From: Spirometra erinaceieuropaei
Taxonomy: Eukaryota; Platyhelminthes; Cestoda; Diphyllobothriidea; Diphyllobothriidae
Length of the DNA stretch: 64,000 bases
Reading direction: 5' to 3'
NCBI GenBank assembly: GCA_902702965.1
Contig: CACRXP010000192.1
Span: 202,719-266,718, forward strand
The translations under genes were made by a program, and so were the position numbers. How positions within the stretch are numbered: position 1 is the stretch's first letter; every line of letters starts with the position of its first letter. Below are positions 33,163 through 43,335 of the stretch, in pieces. The notes beneath the pieces are model-generated. The model saw nothing but the letters and a program-made list of their open reading frames with translations, ran no database searches and was not told the origin of the DNA.

Positions 33163-34500
33163 GATGACCGATGATACCACCAGCCAGTAAACCACGAAGT
33201 ACTACGGTTGGAGAATATCTCCAGAACAGTCTTCGACCAAACTGAGGAACAGTCCATACTGGGGTTCAGAATATGTGTCGTTCATTGGTAGACTGTACAT
33301 ATAAGATGACTTTTAAATTTCCTACGAAAATAATGGTGGTAAAGAGCATAATTGCTACAAAGATGATCGTCTTTAGGTATGGGAAGTTCAGTAGGAAAAC
33401 ACCCAGCGACCCAGCTACATTAACGCACTCGGATGATGATAGTCCTTAGTTTTTTTCCTCTAAACATATGCGCAAATGAGGCTCTTGGGTATTTTCAGAT
33501 GGCTTTATCTAAAAGCGAGTTTGACCAGCTCAGTCGTTGATGGTGCGATAACTCGATTTTAGGGGAGAACAGCTAATAGTACTCGTTATTAAGTTAAGAA
33601 ATGAACACGCAACAAGGCCAGAACCCGAAAAGCGAAAAAACGGCAGTTATTCTAACCACATGGAGTTTTCAAAAATTCAGATTAGAAAAATTGTCCAAGC
33701 TTCAAACCGCAAGTGATAAACATGGGATTGCGTTGACAACTGCTACAGAAAGTTAACAGTCATTGACCAATCAGAGAAGCACAATAATCTTCATGTAGAG
33801 TAGAAACACAATTTTCCGCTAATATTTTCCCCTGGCGGAAAAGTCACTGAGCATTTCTTTTAACTGCTAACGTCTTCAGGCAAAATACTCGCGTTTGGAA
33901 GGCAGAAAAATGATTTGTGTGAAGAGACAACAGTCACGCCTGACACAGACAGCGGTTTCAGATAAATAGCAAATTGTGCTGAAAATCAGCGCAAAACGAT
34001 TAGATTAGTGAAGTCGTTACCCATTCACGACTCCACTTGCTAAATTCGCCGGTTTTCGAAACGGAAGACAAAATCCTGAAAAGGCAATTTTAAAATGCTA
34101 GAACTGCAGAATTTTCCGGGAGATATAGAGGGAACTTTGAGCGATGGTTCCGCCCTCCACTTCTTTCTTTGGACAGCAGTTTAAGAGCCAGACTATTCCT
34201 GCCGCTTCTGAATCTCTTACCTGAAACTTCACTCTTTAAGCAAACTCTGTCATGTATTATTTTCCGCAGAGCATCTGCTGCTAAATGCATTTTGGCAGGA
34301 GGGGCTTTTTTCATGCTCTTTCCAGCGCACACAACTGCCTTCACCCCATGCCTCGTGCATTTTAATTGGCGAACACCGGCGATGACCTGGTTGGATAATT
34401 TCAGCCTGTCACACTGTGGATCACTAGACCTGTGTTAGGACCGACTGCTCACGCGGCAGTATACCCTTTTTCCTCAGCGGGCAAACAGAAGCGTCCCCTT
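33163..34500. other. Upstream flank of the GPCR gene
   Basis: No repeat family recognised. Near 34478 (tttttcctcag) and 34512 (gacctttagcag) there are pyrimidine-rich AG sites that could act as cis- or trans-splice acceptors just before the receptor's start; both are only consensus matches. An 89-codon frame at 34169-34438 has no recognisable family and overlaps a minus-strand frame, so it is not called. Confidence 0.35.
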
Positions 34501-34517
34501 GACCTTTAGCAGCCAAA

Positions 34518-34559
34518 ATGATGACTGAGGGTGTCGTGCAGGGCTGGCCTTGTCCGTGA
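34518..34559 (+). promoter_or_regulatory. Upstream ORF of the GPCR, 13 codons
   Basis: ATG-ATG in a good context (ccaaaATG) opens a 13-codon frame that stops at 34557-34559, 20 bases before the receptor's ATG and out of frame with it. If the transcript includes this segment, it would be expected to reduce or gate receptor translation. That is inference; the transcript start is not known, and one candidate splice acceptor (34512) would retain it. Confidence 0.4.
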
Positions 34560-34579
34560 AACATATCAGTTAGTTCGTG

Positions 34580-35707
34580 ATGAACACGACGGATCCTAGA
34601 GTCAGTTGTCTGAGCCGCAGAGTCTGGACAGAAGGACCGACCTATACGGATGTACTGCAGGTCTACCGGGAGATTATCGGCGCCTGGTTAGGCATTCCGA
34701 TCATGCTGGTAGGCACTGTTACCAGTCTGCTCAGTTTGTGGATGTTTTCCGTGGACCGATCCACCCCACGCACGACCAGACTTCTCCTCATTGCAGTTTC
34801 TGCCTCGGACGCCATCTTTCTGCCCTTTGCAGCCATGCACATTCTCACTTATGCCTTCTGTTCCAAGAGCTGTCGTCTTGCAAGTCCCCTAAACATATAC
34901 CTACTTGCTTCTATTGCGCGGATTTTTGGAAATATTTTCGAAATCTTCCGAAATTGGATCATGGTCTTGATCGGGATTGAACGTTATGTCATTACTCGGC
35001 ACCCGCTGAAGAGTAAACAGTGGTGGACACCCAGGAAGACATTTCAACTTGTCCTCTACACGAGCCTGCTCTGTCTTATAGTTCGTATTCCCACGCTGAC
35101 AGAGGCGATCATCTACGCCCTGGACGATGTCAACAATACTGAGATAATAACCAAGATCTCCAAAGCACACACCGTGATCGACAGCATTTTCCTCACCCTC
35201 CTGCCGCTTTCCGTACTCAGCTTCTGTGGTTTGCGTATCCTCATAATCATCAAACGGACGCAGAGACTAGTGGTGTCTGTGGGCTCCTCCTTCACCTCCC
35301 GATTTATGCATCGTCATAAGGCACGCAACCGATACAGGGTCAATCAGGTCCTACTAATTTCCATGATCACATTTTCCGTCTTTATGTTGCCCTACGTTCC
35401 ACTCTCGGTGCTTCAATGGACGGTCTGGCGGACAGATGTGCGGCCCAGCTGTGGCGTCATAGTGGCTGAGTACGTTTTGGCCTACCTGTCGACCCTGGGA
35501 ACACTGCTCAACTCGACGGCCAACTTCTTTGTCTATGTGTACTACTGGGAGAAGTACCGCAAAATGATTGCGGACATGTTATGCAGTCATAAACACGGCG
35601 GTGGTAAGTGTAGCAGTCTTACAGTATCCCTCAATACACCCGAAGCTGCGGCTGGAGCTACAGTGCAGAACGGAGAGACGGTGAGGGCCTCGCTCTTGGC
35701 ATCCTAG
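34580..35707 (+). CDS. Class A (rhodopsin-like) GPCR, neuropeptide-receptor-like, single exon
   Basis: A 375-residue seven-helix plasma-membrane receptor, probably for a neuropeptide. The start is the ATG at 34580; the codon before it is GTG. Helices by hydrophobicity, numbered from this Met: 32-57, 65-93, 104-133, 154-177, 196-224, 253-281, 293-321. Class A marks present: Asp77 (2.50), Glu134-Arg135-Tyr136 (DRY), Pro209 (5.50), Pro271 (6.50), Tyr319 of a modified NPxxY (Asn315-Phe316-x-x-Tyr319). Several canonical residues are altered (see findings). Sequons at Asn2 and Asn185 fit an outside N-terminus and loop 2. The basic third loop and a helix 8 with Cys335 (possible palmitoylation) precede a short tail. 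N-S-T-A-N-F-F-V-Y in helix 7 recalls FMRFamide-type receptors; a flatworm-specific orphan family is the alternative. The ligand cannot be read from sequence. No introns or frameshifts; GC and codon choice are richer than the flanks. The nearest AATAAA is far, at 36574. Confidence 0.93.
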   Translation: MNTTDPRVSCLSRRVWTEGPTYTDVLQVYREIIGAWLGIPIMLVGTVTSLLSLWMFSVDRSTPRTTRLLLIAVSASDAIFLPFAAMHILTYAFCSKSCRLASPLNIYLLASIARIFGNIFEIFRNWIMVLIGIERYVITRHPLKSKQWWTPRKTFQLVLYTSLLCLIVRIPTLTEAIIYALDDVNNTEIITKISKAHTVIDSIFLTLLPLSVLSFCGLRILIIIKRTQRLVVSVGSSFTSRFMHRHKARNRYRVNQVLLISMITFSVFMLPYVPLSVLQWTVWRTDVRPSCGVIVAEYVLAYLSTLGTLLNSTANFFVYVYYWEKYRKMIADMLCSHKHGGGKCSSLTVSLNTPEAAAGATVQNGETVRASLLAS

Positions 35708-37194
35708 CGATCGCAAGGACGTTAGACGTCCAGTCCAGACACTGTCAACCCATGTTCTACTACTATGAGTATAGAACGCATCGTGGCGATTGAATCCCGT
35801 GGAATACTAATTTTCTACTGCCAAAGATATAAAGAAACGAACAAGCAGATGTGCGTATGATCATCCCTTTCCTTCGTTTTTAAACTTTACATTTTAGATG
35901 TTGTTATTTTTGTTGAATTCAATGGCAAGCATTTACGTAAAGCCTTCTTTTGTATCCAAAATGAAGCCTGACGGCTAGAAAAGGGGACGTTTATTCCCAT
36001 AACTGAACTATAGGGATTGGTCATGCGTTTACAGCTCGGAGTATCTCCGCTGAGTGAATATATTTGTTCACCAATAAGACAAGCACCTGAGTGATCCGTG
36101 TAGATTATTAAGGGGAAAAACTGACCCAACTACCAGTGTCAGCTAAGAGAAGCCAAATGTTCTTAAGAGGCGAAGTAACCTGTATGTCGACTGCATTGGT
36201 ACTGTTCTCGGCCACTTAGTCGGAACAAAATGTAAATCTTTGTTTAGAAACGCTTTTCGATGTCTTTGGTTGGATCAGGTTTATTTTTTCAAAAAACTCC
36301 TTTAAATGACAGAAATGGCTTTAGCTACCTCATTATTTCCATCATTTCCTGTCAGAAAAGATAGCATAGAAAAGCTCCTTTTATTGTGTCTCACAAGAGA
36401 CAGATTTTAACTCGGAAAAACAGGCCGAATTTCAAGGACGAGAAAGTGATTTTTGAATGTAAGCGTCTAGACGTAAACAAAAAGTTCACTCCTCTGTCGT
36501 GGTTCTAAAAGAATATCCACAGGTTTTTGTGCAGGGCGCAGTATATGCGCCAGTATTCGGATATATGAAATTTAATAAAATGCTAAGTTTGTTGCTTCCA
36601 CAATATGAGAGATTCAGGCTTTCATACCGAAGCATCTACCGCAAGAAGAAAGGTGGCTCATTTTTCACGCAGCTCGTATTACTTTAGTTTTTCCGCTTCT
36701 CCATGCAATGGCTAGATCTCTCTCCCCCCCCCCCAAATCGGCTGCCCTAAAGTTGGTCCGTCCAGCAATAGTCGCCTCCGTAACTGTGAGTATTATTTCC
36801 AGACATCGATTTTAAACGAATTTATAAGGTTCTTGCGCCATGCAGAATGCGGAAAAACCAGTAAGCCTAGAGGTGGGCGAATGAGCTAATGGAAAATGGG
36901 CCGCTCAATATGATACGGAAATTAAAGTGAGCAAATATATATATTCTTCTAGGATAGGGTTAATTGGAGCCATCGGGTGTTTTTCTGGCTTGTGACGATG
37001 ACATGCAGCTGCAGCCGCCTACTTTAAATTTCCTCTTACTTATTACTTGTAGTGCCCCTTTTCCTGCCCAGCGCCATTGTTATCGAATCTCCAGTTGCGG
37101 TAGGTGATGTGGGAGACTGCTTCAAAACCTTCTTAACGAGTAACATTGACAGTTTGCCTGTCACATATCACCATGTGCCCCAAAGCAGGGTGGG
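35708..37194. other. Downstream flank of the GPCR, nothing recognised
   Basis: Contains a poly-C run at 36725-36734 and an AATAAA at 36574-36579 that might serve as a distant polyadenylation signal. No repeat family or further exon was recognised. Confidence 0.35.
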
Positions 37195-37370
37195 TACAGG
37201 AACGGGGATTTGTGTTCTTCCTCTGACCCAGTTTGTAAAATATCGAATTTACTTATGCCGGATGACCAAAGATCTCATAGGAGGGGGCTCAGGCGTGTTG
37301 AACTTGACCGAAGACGGCTAATAAGCCAAAAACGGCCGTTCCAGTTCCCTTTGTCTTTCATAGATGTTTC
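37195..37370 (+). mobile_element. Family A SINE, body portion
   Basis: gaccgaagacggctaataag (37307), ccaaaaacggccgttccagt and tccctttgtctttcat match the SINE body. The head upstream is too diverged to recognise a clear B box. Confidence 0.55.
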
Positions 37371-37419
37371 AGTAGATTTTGAATAATTCATAGTGACCCC
37401 ACTGCGAAAAACTCGGCGT

Positions 37420-37500
37420 CTTAGTGGAATTCGAACCAACGGCAGTAAGATGAAGGCATTAGTGCAGCCATTACTCTAACCGCCAGAGCTACGAGGCCCC
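37420..37500 (-). repeat. tRNA-like sequence, probable SINE head
   Basis: Read on the minus strand: ggggcctcgtagctctggcg, gttagagtaatggctgcact, aatgccttcatcttactgcc, then the B box gttggttcgaattcc. A-box-like and B-box-like words are present at roughly tRNA spacing, but the segment is about 80 bases, the acceptor ends do not pair convincingly, and the anticodon arm is poor. It is more likely the head of a second SINE family than a functional tRNA gene. Confidence 0.45.
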
Positions 37501-38075
37501 GCCAGACGACGTGAGTTTAATCACATTAGGACCAAGTTTACCGGCCCAACCTATCACAACGTCTGGAATCCCTAAAATCTGATAGAGTAAGTTGAACACT
37601 TAGGCAGTATTTCCTAAGTAATTCACCTAAAATCCGCCAGATGACAACCAGGCTCACGTAATTCGTGGATGTTTTGGCAGATTTTGAGTAATTCCTATGT
37701 ATGAGGTCACACTGACATGACGAAAAAGAAAGGGCTCTTGGGAAAAATTGGTCATATTCGCAAATTCCTAGGCTGGTTTCACCGACCAGCGAGTCACAAC
37801 TAAAAATCAAAACACTTCTGACACCAATCGTAGCGCGATGTCCACTCCTTCCTCCGTTGACGTCTGCTGACTGATGTAATCTCCCTGTGCAAAAGGCTCT
37901 AGCGAAACAATTTCACCCTCTGCTGTTCACTTCGTCTGGTGGCGAAGAACCTTATCTCGGCACATGACCCCTGCTCCAAACTTTTAAAACAGTAAAATGT
38001 TTAAAAATCAGTAACCCTCTGTGATGGGTCGAAGCTTATAAATGAAATAGGATGGTACTGTCCTGTTTCGAAACA
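37501..38075. other. Non-coding stretch, nothing recognised
   Basis: No gene or named repeat seen. Confidence 0.35.
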
Positions 38076-38077
38076 TA

Positions 38078-39070
38078 CAGTAGATGTGCTAACCCATGAA
38101 ATGTTAACCAAAATCCTGAAATACGTTTTCGACTCGAAAAGATCGCTTAGGTGGGGCTGTAAAATTAATTGCTGTGTAGTATAATTCTATGACACTTCAG
38201 TTACCCCAGGATAGCGGCTTTCAAACGAACTTCTTTTCGACCGCATGCAAAAACCACGTTTTGGAAAAAATGACTACTTAATTAGCATTAATTTTTCTCA
38301 TTGATTTTCGATGCCCTTAAATATTCAATTATTTTTCATGGAAACCATGCATATAAATATTCATTTCTTTACTCCTTTGGCAGAAAATAACGTCTTCTTC
38401 AAACTTTATAGTCGAATGAAGGATATGACTAGGTTTTAAAAGACTTTTCTAATTCCTGAATAATTTTGAACCAGACCTGTCGTTACATTGTCTTTCAGAG
38501 TTTCCAAGCTACAAGTTGCATATTTCCCGTGCAGGGAGAACTTTACATTTCTTTACGGTATTAAGAGGAGACCATATGGGTTTCATAAAATTTAGCAGTA
38601 GATTGTCACCATATTGTAAAATTTATAAGCCACATTAGTAAATGCAGAGGATCGATGTTTAATGAGCTAACATTTCGCGGTATTAACAACCGCATAACTG
38701 AAAACGTTTTTAAAACTGAATTATACTTTTCCTTCAACTATAAAGTTTTAAGAAGACGTAATTTCCTATCACATGAGTAAAGAAATCAATATTTATATGC
38801 ATGGGTTCTGTGAAATAAATAAATTCATAAGGGCTTCGAAGATCGATGAGAAAAATTTATGTTAATTAAGAAGTCATTTTTTTACAGAGCGTGGTTTTTG
38901 CGTGTGGTTGGAAAGAAGTTCGTTTGAAAGCCAGTATCCTGTAGTAATTGAATTACCATAGAATTTTGCTGAGCGATGCTTAGTGCTACAGTACTACACA
39001 AATAATCTTTTCAAATCGAAAACACATTTCGGAATTTCGGTCAACATTTCTTGAGTTAGCACATCTGCCG
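38078..39070. mobile_element. Family C foldback element, complete copy, TA flanks
   Basis: A 993-bp element flanked by TA at 38076-38077 and 39071-39072. The left end cagtagatgtgctaacccat is complementary to the right end tgagttagcacatctgccg apart from a few changes. Inner arms match (cagttaccccaggatagcgg against gccagtatcctgtagtaatt). The centre keeps part of the shared frame (through R-R-R-N-F-L near 38765) before stops appear. Confidence 0.9.
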
Positions 39071-39072
39071 TA

Positions 39073-40090
39073 CACGGGTCGAATGACGAAATGTTTTGCG
39101 TTTTCGTTGGAGGCACAGATGCTGCCGGAATTCCATCCTCAACCAAACTCTTTGCCACGAAGACGTCCCAACACGGTAAAAGCAATGCGCGAGGAATCGC
39201 TTCTACCGCTTAGGTTACCTATCAAGCTCATGACATTATTCGGTCGTACTGATGTCGGAAGCTAGCATTCAAGGTGAGAAGATCAAAGCCTATTTGTTTT
39301 TCCGTAATCTTCTGCATTCAGTTGCGTCCTTTTTCCTCACCGGAAAAAATCCTGACGAACTTAAATAATTCGAAACTAGCGTGTCTGATCCAGTTCGGCA
39401 AAGACACAGGAAGGATAACAAAACAGAAATTTTAATTTGCAAAAGCATTTCAGCGTATGAGTTCAAACAAGTGTGTGCAAGTATTACACAGCGCCCGTTG
39501 AGTGGTACTTCTATAAGGGTAACGCTAGTCATGTAGGCTGGAGTGATAGATTTCGCCTCCATATATTTTTGACCTAGGATACCTGAACACTTTGACGGGA
39601 AAGACATGAGAAGTGGACTGAGTTCCGGACAGCCGCGTTTAGCATAAACGGGAAAACATCACTTGGCCAGCATCCGATCGCGGTCATGGAGGACCGAAAG
39701 CTGACGGGATTGCTGGAACCGGTGGGGCTATTTTGTGAGTCAAGATTTGCTTGAGCCATGGTTCACTGGTCTCCAGTCTACCAACGTTTTAAATGACCCC
39801 TCTCACCCCACATTCGGCGTTGAGACTTCGCCTGGGTAGAGTAGTTAGCAGCATGGGGAGCTGGCAGTGTTTGCAACGCCAGGGTCGCTGAGCCAGATGC
39901 CCGAGTAAACACCACGCCAAAATCCAACATGGATGAGAAAGTTGCAACGACTAACGGCTCGAATGTCGGCAATCATGTCACTATCGCACCAGGGGGCAGC
40001 CGTCCTAAATGAGGGCGGAGCCGTTAATTTTAATTGCATAGCGGCTGCATTCTGTAAACACTGTATCACCCTGTGCACAAATTATCTTTA
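39073..40090. other. Non-coding stretch, nothing recognised
   Basis: GC-richer from about 39600. Minus-strand open frames overlap plus-strand ones without domain features. Confidence 0.35.
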
Positions 40091-40094
40091 TCTG

Positions 40095-40160
40095 ATGAAT
40101 TTTCTGATGATGGGTCCAGGCATAGATCCGAAACGCCGGGTGGGAAAATGTCCTGTTTCA
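40095..40160 (+). repeat. Possible Penelope-like 3' tail remnant
   Basis: ttctgatgatgggtccaggc followed by atccgaaacgccgggtggg resembles the tail layout found after the two GIY-YIG relics in this window (ga[ct]gatgg..., then cgaaacgtc-like words). No endonuclease coding was recognised upstream, so the call is weak. Confidence 0.3.
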
Positions 40161-42529
40161 GCAGGCGTGTCCACCTCTCCTGACTGTCTGGACGTTCCCC
40201 AACACTTCCGTCGTCAGTATACCAGTTCTGAACGGCCGCCGGAGCTCTAAAACTATTAGGAAACATCTGTAGGATTTTTGGACTTTGTATAATAATGGAA
40301 AACAGCACTTGTTAAAGGCCTAGAGGGCTGCGAATGCGCGAATACAGGAGCAGAAATGGACTGAAGAGGAGTGTGCAGAAAAAAGTTCAATCGTGATACC
40401 GATGATTGGTTAAATAAGGGAAATTGCAGGAGTGGGTAAAACGAGAGGAAAAAGGAGTAGGCAAAGGGTAAAACGATTGTGAAAACTTCGTACTGTTTTT
40501 GTCCACACTTCATGGAAAATTGTTATTTGAAAATATAATGCTGTGTTTTGTAAGCCTTCCTCTTCCCTATGTTTCCATGGTCCATTTCAAAAATCGACAC
40601 TTTCCAAGCAGGTATAGTGCTAATGTTTGATTTAATATATTTAACCCCGTAACACCCGTAATGACATGCATGTGCAGATGCTGCTTAATTATTTAGAACG
40701 CAGAAATTCGCACCATTGCATTGTTCTGCAAAAACCTGTGAGTTCCTTTACCAACAGAGCTTGGCACCAGGGTGGCATGTAGAGCCGGCTCATTTAATAT
40801 ACCCAGTAAACGTTATGCTTAGTCGCGCTGACAGTCTGTGAAGAGAATAATTTATTGCGGACGAAAAGAAGAATATTCTAGGCGGAAATGGTTAACTGCT
40901 GCCCAAGTCAGTCATCATGGCGTAACGTGAAATGTTGCTATCTAACTGTATACCTCCAAATTAGACTCCCTTGGGGCAGAAGATATTTGCACATTTTCAG
41001 TCTTGAGCTGTTAAAATGTCACTTTAATGCATTTAAGCAGGGATATTCAAAAGGGAAAAATATTCCAAGGTTAAGTGCGTGTATGCTTTTTAGATAGATC
41101 GGAACAAGCGGTCTAACAGCTGAACGAGTTTACTGGGTGCTATAGACGAAACCATGCACAGCCAGACTTAACTCTTTGATCGAGAAAAAATAAGCTTAAT
41201 AGTTATGCCGGGTACTGCCTCTCTCAAATATCGGCTCATTCGTCAGGCTGGAGAAACACTCACTGACGGCTATACTCGGAATTTTGCCAAATGATTCTGT
41301 TAAGGCCCATAAATTAACCAATGTAATCATGCCCACCTTCTGAATTCACTCAAAAATGATTGTTGGAACGAAACACGTCGGAACTTGAAGCGGAACATGA
41401 GACTAGTGCCATCTACATCCGAATCATAGGTTGAGCTAAAACCTTTTGGATAGGCGACAGCTGACATATTTCCCGCGTTTCGCGTTCCGGAGGTCACAAA
41501 TTATTTGCCTTACATTTGAAAAAATTAAAGGGATAAAAAATATAAAAAATTAACGCTATACTTATTCGAGAATGTGCGTACAGCGAGAATGCCTCAGTTT
41601 CTTACGAGAGTTAGAAGGCAAGGGTGAGTTTAAAATGAGCAGTAGAGCAAAGGTCTTGACTGTCAGTAACAAGCAAAACACCTCATAACACACAGACTGG
41701 GGGTTTAGCCGAGATGAAGTTTATCTCAACAAGTTATGTCTTTGTAGTTTAGTCGAAAAGGCCAATATGTTGCGGGTTTCTTTGAAAAGAGGTCTCTAAT
41801 AGGAGACTTTTTAATTTGAAAATCGCAATTTGTGAACATAAACGGGGACGGTGACGATTTAGTACTCTGAGGAGTGAAATGTGACAGTATTCGGCTGTAT
41901 CCGTCCTCATCTTGGAATTAGTTGAATCGGGGTGCAAGCTAGTTTCACCTGCTACAGAAATGACTGACCTACCTGTTTGACGATTTAGCCGCTGCTGATC
42001 GCTTCCGCCCGGGCCAAGGAGCCGTCGTCTGTCCCTAACTGCTACGTTTACTAGGCGGGCTACAAACGTGCCTCTGCGTTATCCTGCTCTCTGCAAGCTT
42101 GGGACAGATATCTAGTCGAGTGATTGAGTACAACATGACACAAAATGAGATATTTCAAAGATAACTACCAATGACTACAGGTGTGAGTGACACATATCCG
42201 CGACGTATCCTGGTCTCCTCACTTAACTGAGGAGATTTTAGCTGGGTGGTCTGTGCTATTTCCGTTCGCTCGGCGTTTTTTCAGGCAGGACCCAAAGACG
42301 CGGGTTGGATTATCGTTGTTCGCAGCATGAGCGAGCCATGTTTTTTGCAGAACTCTGATTAAAATGATCTGGAATGTAGATGGAGGTCAAGGCACGAATT
42401 TGGCACTGGCGGCTGGTAACAATCAGGAGAGGGCACCCTTAAATCCGTTGCCTAGAAATAATACTTGCTATAGCGATTTGAGCAGGTTATGGCCCTACAT
42501 ATTTGTTGTTTCATCCGACCTCAATTTTA
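40161..42529. other. Non-coding stretch, nothing recognised
   Basis: AT-leaning with short open frames only; no named repeats. Confidence 0.35.
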
Positions 42530-43335
42530 TCTGATCTGCAGTGCACATATTGCCTCACTTAGATTATCAAAGTCTCCAACAGTTGAGATGCGACCGCTGC
42601 AGACCAAGCCATGTTTAATCAACCTTGGCCTAGGCTTACACGCCTGAAGAGTGACGGCAGTAGTGGAGTTGCGACTAAATCTATCCTTGCATATCTTAGG
42701 AGAGTTGAGAAACCATCGCTGTATACCGACCATTGGTTTGCCATCCTTCACACATGCATGCTTAGGTCACGAGAGAGGACATAAGTCCGTTTGCGGTTTA
42801 CTTTAGACCAGGATAGCTTAGGAAAGTTGGAGAATGATCGCTTTAGACCCATCCTATGTTTACCAACCTTGACATTAGCTTCCACACATGAAGAGCGAGC
42901 GCAGTAGTCGATATGCGGCTTATTCTTTGGTAGAATACGTTCAAACAATTACGATACGATCGCTGTGGACCGGCCCTTCGGCTTATCCATTATGACCACT
43001 TCTTCCTTAGGTGAGGAACGACCGCAGTTGTAGGTATGCCGCTCAATCTATGACACCATACCCTTTGGACAGTTGCGAAACGATCACCATAGACCCACCC
43101 TACGTTAAATAATCTTAATATAAGCTTCCACCGCTGACAAGGGACCTCAGTAGTCCCTATGCGGAGTATTCTACAGTAGCTTACCTATGGACAATTGTAA
43201 TACGATCGCCGTTGACCGAACACTTGGATTATCAATTTTTAACATGAATTCCAGAGGTCAAGGGGCTACCGCAGTCGCCAGTGTGCGGCTCAGTCAATGG
43301 CTGCATAGCTTAGGACAGTTACGATAAGATCGCTG
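42530..43335. repeat. Degenerate tandem satellite, 122-bp period, about 6.5 units
   Basis: The cgatcgct-type anchor (followed by g..gacc) occurs at 42591, 42713, 42835, 42957, 43081, 43203 and 43327, i.e. steps of 122, 122, 122, 124, 122, 124. Each unit also carries atc/acc-aa-ttgac, agcttccaca, the cgcagtagtcg word and tatgcggctc in the same order. Units are strongly diverged from one another while keeping phase, so the array is old. Not CRISPR: no short identical repeats with unique spacers. Confidence 0.9.

Noticed and set aside
42530..43335. Regularly spaced repeats considered as a CRISPR-like array
   Set aside because: Units are contiguous 122-bp satellite monomers, diverged throughout, without short identical repeats and unique spacers; the genome is also evidently eukaryotic.
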